In this document: positions 1-5,238 of the stretch, piece after piece
How the letters are laid out: every line of letters starts with the position of its first letter
Position numbering within the stretch: the stretch's first letter is position 1
Source of the DNA: JBEGTT01 sp041179245
GTDB lineage: Bacteria; Pseudomonadota; Gammaproteobacteria; Burkholderiales; Rhodocyclaceae
Assembly: GCA_041179245.1 (NCBI GenBank)
Contig: JBEGTT010000110.1
Location: forward strand, 1 to 5,570
DNA length: 5,570 bases
Reading direction: 5' to 3'
Program-made: the position numbers and the translations under genes
Notes under the pieces: model-generated
What the model was told of the DNA's origin: nothing
Seen by the model: only the letters and a program-made list of their open reading frames with translations
The model's database searches: none

Positions 1-261
1 CCCCGCGCCAGCACTCAAGGGGCGCTGTTTGCCATTGTCGGCGGGGTGGCGTCGTGGATTCTGATTGAAGCGCTGATTGGTGCAGAAAGCCTAGTTCCGC
101 CACAGTTGATTGGCTTGGGTATCAGTGCGGCTGGAATGGTTGCGGGCTCCCTATTGCCGCAATGGTTAGGTAATGATGGCCGCCACGCGATTGATCGGCA
201 CGCCGCACTCCATCACCGAGCGGCCTCTCAAAGCCAGCATACTGCAGCGCGTAATGTTTAG
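1..261 (+). CDS. Sodium:solute symporter (SSS family), C-terminal fragment
   Basis: The reading frame is open from the first base, so this is the 3' end of a gene that begins outside the window; 86 residues are visible. They begin with a PRASTQGAL-type segment, followed by a hydrophobic helix (about residues 8-25), a VPPQL turn and a second hydrophobic helix (about 37-57) ending near LLPQWL. A hydrophilic tail with six histidines closes the protein. This two-helix ending resembles the last transmembrane segments of SSS-family Na+/solute (proline- or pantothenate-like) symporters of the inner membrane. The substrate cannot be told from this part. A GTG at position 46 is internal and not a plausible start, because the upstream residues fit the family. 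The TAG stop lies 5 nt before the VanZ gene, so the two are probably co-transcribed. Family assignment is moderately certain, since the diagnostic core is missing. Confidence 0.72.
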   Translation, partial: PRASTQGALFAIVGGVASWILIEALIGAESLVPPQLIGLGISAAGMVAGSLLPQWLGNDGRHAIDRHAALHHRAASQSQHTAARNV

Positions 262-266
262 ATTTC

Positions 267-1325
267 ATGACTAACAACGCTCCGCGCCTAGCTACTTATT
301 TGGCGTATACCTACGCTGGGCTGGTGGTTTACGCCACGCTTTACCCCCTCAGTGGCTGGCGTGATATTGGCGTTTCGCCGTTTGATTTTCTGGTCTGGCA
401 ATGGCCGCGTTACTGGACCGGGACGGATTTGGCATTTAACGCCATTGCCTATTTACCACTGGGTTTTTTGCTAACGATGTTGTTGAGTTACCGCATCCAG
501 CGATTTGCCGCTGTTTTTGTTGTCACGCTGCTTATTGCAGGACTCAGCTTTTCTTTGGAAACTCTACAAAATTGGTTACCTGGGCGAGATCCATCGATGC
601 TCGATTTATGGTCAAACAGCATTGGCGGCTTAGTGGGTGCCTTACTCGGTTTACGCTGGGGGCTGCGCTGGCTTACGTGGCTGAGCCGCTGGCAATATCG
701 ACACTTGTCTGAATTGCCGCGTGCTGAACTGGGGCTACTCTTGATTCTGCTATGGCTAGCCTGCCAACTTTTCCCCAATGCGGTTCCCTTAGGCGTTGGC
801 GATGTTCGTTACTTGCTCGGCTTGGTCACACCCAACAGCTTTGATCCCCATCGTTTCCGGCACATGGCCAGCGCTGTTTGGGCGACCAATCTGATCGCCG
901 CTGGATTGCTTTTTAGCCTGCTGGTTCCGGGCCACTGGCAACGTTATGTGATGATCCCCATTTTGCTGGTGCTCGCCATCATCTTGCGCACACTGGGCCA
1001 CCTTTGGCATGGAGGCGGTGTGATCGATGGTGGTATTTTTCACTGGATTACACCCGCTATCCTCAATGGCGGGTCAATCGCCGTCGCGGCGCTGATGATT
1101 AGCCTGATTTTGCAAGCCAACTTCCGCGCCATATTTGCAGGATTAGCCTTGCTGGTTGCCACCGTGCTAATCAACCTGACGCCGGGAGATCCTTATTCAC
1201 GACTGGCAACAGCCACCGGCTTACCAACGTTATTCTTCAATATCCAAAATTTAGCCCACGGGCTTGCAGCAATTTGGCCATTTTTGGCCTTGCCTTATCT
1301 GCTATTTGTCAGCCGACGGTTATAG
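267..1325 (+). CDS. VanZ family integral membrane protein
   Basis: The product is a 352-residue inner-membrane protein with about ten hydrophobic segments. The N-terminal part (about residues 10-135) is a VanZ-like domain. It shows the conserved signature Glu98, Gln101, PGR at 105-107, Asp113 and Asn117 in a SLETLQNWLPGR...LDLWSN context, followed by a glycine-rich helix. VanZ itself gives low-level teicoplanin resistance in Enterococcus, but the biochemical role of the wider family is unknown, so no resistance claim is made here. The C-terminal part (about 150-350) adds some five more membrane segments and has no domain I recognise. The ATG is supported by the family-like beginning (YLAYTYAGLVVYATLYPLSGW), although there is no clear Shine-Dalgarno sequence. 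Translation may be coupled to the symporter gene, which stops 5 nt upstream. Confidence 0.9.
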   Translation: MTNNAPRLATYLAYTYAGLVVYATLYPLSGWRDIGVSPFDFLVWQWPRYWTGTDLAFNAIAYLPLGFLLTMLLSYRIQRFAAVFVVTLLIAGLSFSLETLQNWLPGRDPSMLDLWSNSIGGLVGALLGLRWGLRWLTWLSRWQYRHLSELPRAELGLLLILLWLACQLFPNAVPLGVGDVRYLLGLVTPNSFDPHRFRHMASAVWATNLIAAGLLFSLLVPGHWQRYVMIPILLVLAIILRTLGHLWHGGGVIDGGIFHWITPAILNGGSIAVAALMISLILQANFRAIFAGLALLVATVLINLTPGDPYSRLATATGLPTLFFNIQNLAHGLAAIWPFLALPYLLFVSRRL

Positions 1326-1348
1326 AATCATCCGTTAAATGAACCACT

Positions 1349-1352
1349 GGAG
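1349..1352 (+). promoter_or_regulatory. Ribosome binding site deciding the ferredoxin start
   Basis: A GGAG core sits directly against an ATG at 1353 (zero spacing) but 6 nt before the in-frame ATG at 1359. The second ATG therefore has the functional geometry, which makes the product two residues shorter than the longest reading. Confidence 0.7.
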
Positions 1353-1358
1353 ATGTCC

Positions 1359-1664
1359 ATGAGCTTTTTTGAAAAACATGTTTTTTTCTGCTGTAACCAG
1401 CGCGACGAAGGCCAACCCTGTTGCAACAACCATGGTGCGAGCAAGCTATTCGAGTACGCCAAGGTCAAGATTTACAACATGAAGCTCGACTTCAACCGGA
1501 TTCGCATGAACAAAGCCGGGTGTCTTGGCCGTTGTGATGTCGGCCCAGTCATGGTGGTTTACCCCGAAGGCACGTGGTACACCTTTCTGGACGAATCGGA
1601 TCTGGATGAAATCATCGAATCTCACCTACTGAACGGCAAACCGGTGGAACGCCTGATTGTATGA
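1359..1664 (+). CDS. (2Fe-2S) ferredoxin domain protein, thioredoxin-like fold
   Basis: This is a 101-residue small cytoplasmic protein of the thioredoxin-like [2Fe-2S] ferredoxin family (COG3411 type, related to Aquifex ferredoxin and to the NuoE fold). It starts with the family signature HVFFCCNQR and carries the cluster-binding pattern: Cys11 (or Cys12), Cys21/Cys22, then Cys55 and Cys59 in GCLGRCDVGP. PVMVVYPEGTWY and an acidic DESDLDEI helix complete the domain. The expected role is electron transfer with an unknown partner. Unusually, the first two ligand positions are both adjacent Cys-Cys pairs. The start at 1359 is preferred over the ATG at 1353 because of GGAG spacing. The gene begins 33 nt after the VanZ stop, and its TGA overlaps the ATG of the following hydrolase (ATGA at 1661-1664), which suggests translational coupling. 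Confidence 0.9.
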   Translation: MSFFEKHVFFCCNQRDEGQPCCNNHGASKLFEYAKVKIYNMKLDFNRIRMNKAGCLGRCDVGPVMVVYPEGTWYTFLDESDLDEIIESHLLNGKPVERLIV

Positions 1665-2308
1665 AGCCAATCGAAGAACGGGTATTGCTCGACGGGCCGG
1701 TCGGCAAAATCGACGTCATCATTGAGATTCCAGTACACCCCAAAGGGATTGCGCTGGTCGCCCATCCGCACCCCATCGGCGGCGGAGCCAACACCAACAA
1801 AGTTGCCCATACGCTGGCCAAAACCTTTTTGGGTTTGGGTTACATCGCCTTGCGCCCCAACTTCCGCACCGTTGGCGGAACGGAAGGCGAGCATGATGAA
1901 GGGATCGGCGAAACGGATGACTTATTCGTCGTGCTAGCGGAGGCTCGCAAGCGCTTCGGCGAATACATGCCCATCGTGCTATCTGGGTTTTCGTTTGGTG
2001 CATTTTGCCAAACCCGGCTCCACAAAATGCTGACCGAACGCGGCATTCCCGTACAAAAGCTGGTGCTGATCGGTACGGCTGCCGGCTTTGTCGAAGGCAC
2101 TCGCCAATACGACACCGAAACTGTCCCTACCGACACACTGGTGATTCATGGCTCCGCCGATGAAACCGTCCCACTGGCCAATGTGTTGGCGTGGGCACAA
2201 CCGCAAGATCTATCCATTGTTGTTGTACCGGGCGCAGACCATTTTTTCCATCGCCGCCTGCACTGCCTGCGCGACATCATCAACCGTGCTTGGCATGCCG
2301 TCGAATGA
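1661..2308 (+). CDS. Alpha/beta hydrolase superfamily protein (COG2945 type)
   Basis: This is a 215-residue cytoplasmic alpha/beta hydrolase. Family features in order are HPHPIGGG at residues 35-42 (oxyanion-side loop after the first strand), LRPNFRTVGGTEG at 64-76, the nucleophile elbow GFSFG with Ser111, IHGSADETVP with the acid Asp167, and PGADHFF with the catalytic His194. All three catalytic residues are present and the length fits the short, lidless members of the COG2945 group. These are usually annotated as alpha/beta hydrolase or dienelactone-hydrolase-like; the natural substrate is unknown. The start codon overlaps the ferredoxin stop, and the stop overlaps the cutA start (ATGA at 2305-2308). 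No strong Shine-Dalgarno sequence precedes it, in line with coupled translation. Confidence 0.92.
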   Translation: MKPIEERVLLDGPVGKIDVIIEIPVHPKGIALVAHPHPIGGGANTNKVAHTLAKTFLGLGYIALRPNFRTVGGTEGEHDEGIGETDDLFVVLAEARKRFGEYMPIVLSGFSFGAFCQTRLHKMLTERGIPVQKLVLIGTAAGFVEGTRQYDTETVPTDTLVIHGSADETVPLANVLAWAQPQDLSIVVVPGADHFFHRRLHCLRDIINRAWHAVE

Positions 2309-2649
2309 GCATCAACACAGAAGCTCTACTGGTGATTAGTAATCTGCCTGACGAAGATTCGGCCAAGCGCTTGGCCGAATATCTGGTCAGCAACGGCTTG
2401 GCCGCCTGCGTGAATATCCAAGCTTCGTGCCAATCGGTGTATCGCTGGCAAGGCAAGGTTGAGCAAGCCAATGAAGTTCCTGTTTTCATCAAAACAACGG
2501 CTGCCCGTTACCCTGAGTTAGAAACAGCCATTCGCCAATTACACCCCTACGAAGTGCCCGAAATTATTGCTCTGCCGATCAGCGCCGGTCTGCCGGCTTA
2601 CTTACAGTGGGTTGCGCATGAAACGGAAGCAATTCACCGTATTTACTGA
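2305..2649 (+). CDS. cutA: Divalent-cation tolerance protein CutA
   Basis: The 114-residue product matches CutA1 along its full length: GLAACVN at residues 31-37, SVYRWQGKVEQ at 44-54, IKTT at 62-65, HPYEVPEIIALPI at 80-92 and YLQWV at 99-103. CutA forms a very stable ferredoxin-fold trimer, resembling P-II proteins in structure. It was linked to copper tolerance in E. coli, but its molecular role remains unsettled. The frame stays open upstream to 2191, but the ATG at 2305 gives the normal family length and overlaps the hydrolase stop as ATGA, so it is the likely start. No Shine-Dalgarno sequence is visible, which again points to translational coupling within the row. Confidence 0.96.
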   Translation: MSINTEALLVISNLPDEDSAKRLAEYLVSNGLAACVNIQASCQSVYRWQGKVEQANEVPVFIKTTAARYPELETAIRQLHPYEVPEIIALPISAGLPAYLQWVAHETEAIHRIY

Positions 2650-2682
2650 GAATAATTACGGGGTTGTTTAGGCTCTATTCCC

Positions 2683-2895
2683 ATGAATGAACAAGCATTA
2701 CGCCAGTTGGTGACAGAAGAAATGCCCTTTGGTAAATACAAAGGGACAATTCTGGCTGATTTGCCGGGAAACTATCTCAACTGGTTTGCTCGGGAAGGGT
2801 TTCCCGCTGGGAAATTAGGGCAACTTTTAGCCTTGATGCATGAACTTGACCATAACGGCTTAAAAGAACTACTTGCCCCATTAAGGTACCGGTAG
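2683..2895 (+). CDS. DUF3820 family small protein
   Basis: The 70-residue product matches the DUF3820 family over its whole length. The core is MPFGKYKGTILADLPGNYL (about residues 14-32), followed by NWFAREGFPAGKLG (33-46) and NGLKELLAPLR at the C-terminus. The family is widespread in proteobacteria and has been labelled a putative quorum-sensing-regulated virulence factor, but no biochemical activity is established. There is no signal peptide or membrane segment, so it is presumably cytoplasmic. It starts 33 nt after cutA with only a weak AGG about 10 nt upstream of the ATG, and is probably the last gene of the plus-strand row. Its stop lies 2 bp from the stop of the convergent phaM-like gene. 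Confidence 0.92.
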   Translation: MNEQALRQLVTEEMPFGKYKGTILADLPGNYLNWFAREGFPAGKLGQLLALMHELDHNGLKELLAPLRYR

Positions 2896-2897
2896 GC

Positions 2898-3398
2898 TTA
2901 GGCTTCTTCTGACTTGGGTTTTTTGGATCGTGTCGGTTTCTTGGGGGTGTCTAGCTCGTCATCACTCGCGGGTTTTTCTGCGGAGTCATGTATTTGTTGC
3001 TGCAGGTTGGCCATCGCTTGGGCTGCAATGTCCCAAGGCCAAACACTGGCGGTGGGTTGGTCCTCTCCAGTGACGCTACCATCTGACGCTTGCTGGGTGT
3101 CGGTTTTGGACTCTGCGGCCCGTGTATTGGCTTTGTCTTTGGCGTCAGACATTGACTGATTAAACGCTTCACCCATGGCTTTTAAGGATGACAGCGTATT
3201 TCGTTGAACTTCCAGACCTTGAATGCTCATTTGTAACATTGAAAGGTTCATGCTCAACCAACCTTCAACAGCTTTCAAATCTTTGATTTTTTTATCCAGT
3301 TCATCAACATCCAAGGTGGGCGTAACAATCCCCGGCATGCCAAACCCCATATTGCCTCCGAAGAAACGGGAAAAATCAAAAGCGTCATTAGCGGCCAT
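2898..3398 (-). CDS. phaM: PhaM-like polyhydroxyalkanoate granule-associated protein
   Basis: The 166-residue product carries the N-terminal PhaM signature. After a short phenylalanine- and glycine-rich stretch come GMPGIVTPTLDVDELDKKI (residues 20-38) and a predicted amphipathic helical region with DLKAVEGWLSMNLSMLQ (40-56) and IQGLEVQRNTL (59-69). A low-complexity linker follows, then a second conserved patch SVWPWDIAAQAMANLQQQ (118-135) and a short Lys/Pro-rich tail (PKKPTRSKKPK). In Ralstonia eutropha, PhaM activates PHA synthase PhaC and ties PHB granules to the nucleoid through a basic C-terminal tail. This protein is shorter than that one (about 260 residues), mainly in the tail, so DNA binding is uncertain. 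No other PHA gene is in the window, so PHA production by this organism is not shown. It follows comM by 64 nt on the same strand. Confidence 0.84.
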   Translation of the reverse strand: MAANDAFDFSRFFGGNMGFGMPGIVTPTLDVDELDKKIKDLKAVEGWLSMNLSMLQMSIQGLEVQRNTLSSLKAMGEAFNQSMSDAKDKANTRAAESKTDTQQASDGSVTGEDQPTASVWPWDIAAQAMANLQQQIHDSAEKPASDDELDTPKKPTRSKKPKSEEA

Positions 3399-3406
3399 GC
3401 GAATAT

Positions 3407-3412
3407 CTCCTC
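3407..3412 (-). promoter_or_regulatory. Ribosome binding site of the phaM-like gene
   Basis: Read on the minus strand this is GAGGAG, with 8 nt between it and the ATG at 3398. It is a strong Shine-Dalgarno sequence, the best on the minus strand here, and it supports that start. comM upstream has none, so the phaM-like gene probably has its own efficient translation initiation. Confidence 0.75.
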
Positions 3413-3462
3413 ACGATGAATAGGCTTAGATGTTACGTCCTATCCCGCTTGCTTGATAGCTT

Positions 3463-4977
3463 TTAGCCCGTCAAGTTGCCAAGTGCGCGGCGTAATTGGC
3501 TGGCTTCCGCAATATGAGCGGGCTGAACGTCGGTTTCTTCCGCCAAATCAGCGATCGTCCGTGCGATGCGCAGGATGCGATGGTAGGCCCGCGCCGATAG
3601 ATCAAGCGATTCCATAATATTCCGTAGCAGTTGGCTGGCGCTGGGCTGAAGTGCGCAATGAAGGTCGATTTCATGGCTTTCCAGCAGAGCATTCAATTTC
3701 CCCTGTCGTGCTAATTGGAGATTTTGGGCGGCGACGACACGATGTAGAACAAGCTGACTGGTTTCGCTTGGTGCGACTTTTTCTAAAGCTTCGGCAGGGA
3801 CGGCGGGTACTTCGATTTGTAAGTCGATGCGATCCAGTAGCGGGCCGGATAAACGACGCCGGTAGCGCAGTATCTGTTCCGCAGAGCAATGGCATTTATC
3901 GCCCGGGTGCCCAGCCCAGCCACAAGGGCAAGGGTTCATGGCTGCGATCAACTGGAAGCGGGCCGGAAAGGTGGCGTGCCGTCCGGCGCGGGCGATATGG
4001 ACTAGCCCCGTTTCCAGCGGTTCTCGCAAGCTTTCCAAGACCTTGCGGTCGAATTCTGGCAGCTCATCTAAAAATAAAATCCCCTCGCTTGAGAGCGAAA
4101 TCTCACCAGGTCGAGGAGGATTTCCTCCGCCAACCAGCGCAACGGCAGAAGCAGAATGATGAGGAGAACGGTACGGACGCGACTTGAATTGCTCAGGTTG
4201 AAACCGTCCAGCTAAGGACAAAATGGCGGCGGAACGTCGGGCGGCTGGCAATGCTAGCGGCGGGAGAATTCCCGGTAATCGGCTGGCTAACATGGATTTT
4301 CCAGAACCCGGTGGGCCGACCATCAAGAGCGAGTGTTGTCCACTGGCCGCAATTTCTAGTGATCGTTTGGCGCGGTGCTGGCCTTTAACGTCTGACAAAT
4401 CCGGGAAGAACGTTCTCTGCGGATCAGGGGGGATCGAGGTTGGGGCGGAAAGCGCGGTTTCTTGCCGAAGATGAGCGCACACATCGTTAAGTGATTTCGC
4501 CGCGAGTATCTGGCACGGCTGTCCGGCCAGAGCTGCTTCCTGTGCGCTGCCTTCGGGAAGAATGAAATGGGTTGGGCTGGATGTTTCTGTAAAGGAAAGC
4601 AGCATTGCTAGTGCGCCACGTATCGGACGAAGTTCCCCCGAGAGAGAAAGCTCGCCAGCCAGTGCTGTTTGCGGCAGCAGCTTGGTGGGAATCTGGTGGC
4701 TTGCTGCCAGAATGCCAATGGCGATAGGAAGATCAAAGCGCCCAGATTCTTTAGGTAAATCGGCTGGGGCTAGGTTGACCGTTAAGCGTACTCGCGGAAA
4801 CTCAAAACCGGAATTGAGAATCGCGGCCCGTACTCGATCCCTAGCTTCCTTAACTTCGGTGTCGGGTAAACCAACCAGCGCGAAAGAAGGTAGGCCATTG
4901 TTGATGTGAACTTCAACGGCAATTTCTGGTGCGCTTAAGCCGGTTAGGGCGAAACTGCGAACGGTAGCGAGAGCCAT
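3463..4977 (-). CDS. comM: ComM / YifB family Mg-chelatase-like AAA+ ATPase
   Basis: This is a complete 504-residue ComM, of normal family length. The N-terminal Lon-protease-like domain (about 1-170) contains GLPSFALVGLPDTEVKEAR (28-46) and VNLAPADLPK. The AAA+ core has Walker A GPPGSGKS at 221-228, SPHHSAS at 271-277, GEISLSSEGILFLDELPEF with Walker B Asp304/Glu305, and a Cys-rich loop with Cys350, Cys352, Cys362 and Cys364 that may bind metal. SGPLLDRIDL at 377-386 supplies a candidate arginine finger (Arg383). The C-terminal Mg-chelatase-like helical domain ends near residue 504. ComM is a hexameric helicase that drives branch migration during integration of incoming DNA in natural transformation (shown in Vibrio and Acinetobacter). 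The MALATVRS start fits the family, but no Shine-Dalgarno sequence precedes it. The upstream gene is divergent and the phaM-like gene follows. Confidence 0.97.
   Translation of the reverse strand: MALATVRSFALTGLSAPEIAVEVHINNGLPSFALVGLPDTEVKEARDRVRAAILNSGFEFPRVRLTVNLAPADLPKESGRFDLPIAIGILAASHQIPTKLLPQTALAGELSLSGELRPIRGALAMLLSFTETSSPTHFILPEGSAQEAALAGQPCQILAAKSLNDVCAHLRQETALSAPTSIPPDPQRTFFPDLSDVKGQHRAKRSLEIAASGQHSLLMVGPPGSGKSMLASRLPGILPPLALPAARRSAAILSLAGRFQPEQFKSRPYRSPHHSASAVALVGGGNPPRPGEISLSSEGILFLDELPEFDRKVLESLREPLETGLVHIARAGRHATFPARFQLIAAMNPCPCGWAGHPGDKCHCSAEQILRYRRRLSGPLLDRIDLQIEVPAVPAEALEKVAPSETSQLVLHRVVAAQNLQLARQGKLNALLESHEIDLHCALQPSASQLLRNIMESLDLSARAYHRILRIARTIADLAEETDVQPAHIAEASQLRRALGNLTG
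4921..4934 (+). repeat. 14-bp direct repeat, copy 1 (inside comM)
   Basis: The sequence AATTTCTGGTGCGC lies in the start region of comM, in codons of its first 20 residues. An exact second copy occurs 146 bp away in the intergenic region at 5067-5080. It contains the TGGTGCGC word that also recurs in the upstream region of the porin. It may be coincidence, since this copy is constrained by coding. Confidence 0.6.
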
Positions 4978-5003
4978 AAAATGCCATTAGAATTTATTGG
5001 CTA

Positions 5004-5033
5004 AGTGTAGTTGAAAATAGCTTGGTAACTCAA
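5004..5033 (-). promoter_or_regulatory. Possible sigma-70 promoter for comM (weak)
   Basis: On the minus strand a TTGAGT box (5028-5033) and a TACACT box (5004-5009) are 18 bp apart, and transcription would begin about 20 nt before the comM ATG. Each box matches the consensus at four of six positions, so this is only the best candidate in an AT-rich stretch and not a confident call. Confidence 0.22.
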
Positions 5034-5049
5034 ATGGAATTTTGTGGTG

Positions 5050-5056
5050 TGGTGCA
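5050..5056 (+). promoter_or_regulatory. NtrC-like half-site TGGTGCA
   Basis: This is an exact right half of the NtrC consensus (TGCACCA-N3-TGGTGCA), but no matching left half lies at the proper distance. It sits within a GTGGTGTGGTG stretch that is partly echoed at 5118-5129. Its centre is about 148 bp before the predicted porin transcription start. A lone half-site is weak evidence. Confidence 0.3.
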
Positions 5057-5066
5057 TCCGCTTAAA

Positions 5067-5080
5067 AATTTCTGGTGCGC
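5067..5080 (+). repeat. 14-bp direct repeat, copy 2, with NtrC-like half-site
   Basis: This is an exact second copy of the word at 4921-4934. Its right part, TGGTGCGC at 5073-5080, recurs at 5104-5111, exactly 31 bp (about three helical turns) downstream in the same orientation. That spacing resembles paired NtrC sites at nitrogen-regulated promoters, although the left half of a palindrome is absent here. Confidence 0.5.
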
Positions 5081-5088
5081 AGCGTACC
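5074..5088 (+). repeat. 15-bp imperfect inverted repeat in the porin upstream region
   Basis: GGTGCGC and GCGTACC face each other across a single A, with six of seven positions symmetric. The dyad overlaps the end of the 14-bp repeat and lies about 120 bp before the predicted porin transcription start. It could be an operator for a dimeric regulator. With a 1-nt centre it cannot form an RNA hairpin of that full length, so it is more likely a protein site or chance. Confidence 0.4.
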
Positions 5089-5093
5089 CATGA

Positions 5094-5110
5094 CGCACTT
5101 TGATGGTGCG
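5094..5110 (+). promoter_or_regulatory. NtrC-type enhancer site (GCAC-N7-GTGC palindrome)
   Basis: CGCACTTTGATGGTGCG has perfectly symmetric 5-bp ends and the GCAC-N7-GTGC layout of NtrC binding sites; the right half TGGTGCG matches the consensus half at six of seven bases. Its centre is about 99 bp upstream of the start predicted from the sigma-54 element, the usual distance for NtrC. The inner left bases (TT in place of CA) deviate. Another enhancer-binding protein cannot be excluded. Confidence 0.55.
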
Positions 5111-5174
5111 CTAGCGTTGTGGCGTGGAGTTGCTATTTAACGTAATACTCTGTATTTAAATGAATTTAATGCTC

Positions 5175-5190
5175 TGGCACGCTAGCTGCT
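5175..5190 (+). promoter_or_regulatory. Sigma-54 (RpoN) -24/-12 promoter of the porin gene
   Basis: TGGCACGCTAGCTGCT matches the RpoN consensus TGGCACG-N4-TTGCW at every position except one (C for the first T of the -12 block). The invariant GG (5176-5177) and GC (5188-5189) are exactly 10 bp apart. Transcription would start near 5201, giving a T-rich leader of about 38 nt before the porin ATG. An NtrC-like palindrome lies about 100 bp upstream. The stretch between (5130-5172) is AT-rich, but I see no clear IHF consensus in it. Confidence 0.8.
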
Positions 5191-5227
5191 AAATGGTCTG
5201 GGCAAACTTTTACTTTTGATTTTTTCT

Positions 5228-5231
5228 GGAG
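5228..5231 (+). promoter_or_regulatory. Ribosome binding site of the porin gene
   Basis: A GGAG core lies 7 nt before the ATG at 5239 in an otherwise T-rich leader. The spacing is ideal and confirms the start codon, which also gives a normal signal peptide. Confidence 0.75.
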
Positions 5232-5238
5232 AATTGAT

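Noticed and set aside
2191..2304. Longer start of cutA, upstream to 2191
   Set aside because: The extra residues do not resemble CutA, they lie entirely within the hydrolase gene, and the ATG at 2305 gives normal family length with an ATGA overlap.
2905..2925. T-run after the DUF3820 stop as a terminator (GGGTTTTTT near 2917-2925)
   Set aside because: No stable GC-rich hairpin precedes it; only a bulged short pairing could be drawn, and the T-run is inside the phaM coding sequence.
2914..3159. Plus-strand open frame opposite phaM (81 codons)
   Set aside because: The serine/cysteine-rich product looks like antisense of a low-complexity linker; the minus-strand frame carries the conserved PhaM blocks and a strong ribosome binding site.
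3399..3462. Terminator or promoter between comM and the phaM-like gene
   Set aside because: Only a 5-bp stem with a 10-nt loop and no T-tract could be drawn, and the best -35/-10 pair matches poorly.
3651..4187. 178-codon plus-strand open frame inside comM
   Set aside because: It is antisense to the conserved AAA+ core of comM, its product is rich in Arg/Gly without recognisable motifs, and comM accounts fully for the region.
4562..4909. 115-codon plus-strand open frame opposite the comM N-terminal domain
   Set aside because: It is a shadow frame of a well-conserved gene, with no ribosome binding site or protein family.
4915..4987. Second minus-strand ATG at 4987, 10 nt before the comM start, as an upstream small ORF
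   Set aside because: It is out of frame with comM, would encode about 24 residues ending within comM, and has no ribosome binding site.
5129..5157. Sigma-70 promoter for the porin (TTGCTA, 17 bp, TATTTA)
   Set aside because: The -10 box matches at only three of six positions, and the sigma-54 element downstream is far stronger.
5109..5186. CGCTAGC repeated at 5109-5115 and 5180-5186
   Set aside because: A 7-bp word 71 bp apart is too short to support by itself, and one copy overlaps the sigma-54 element whose spacer is not conserved.
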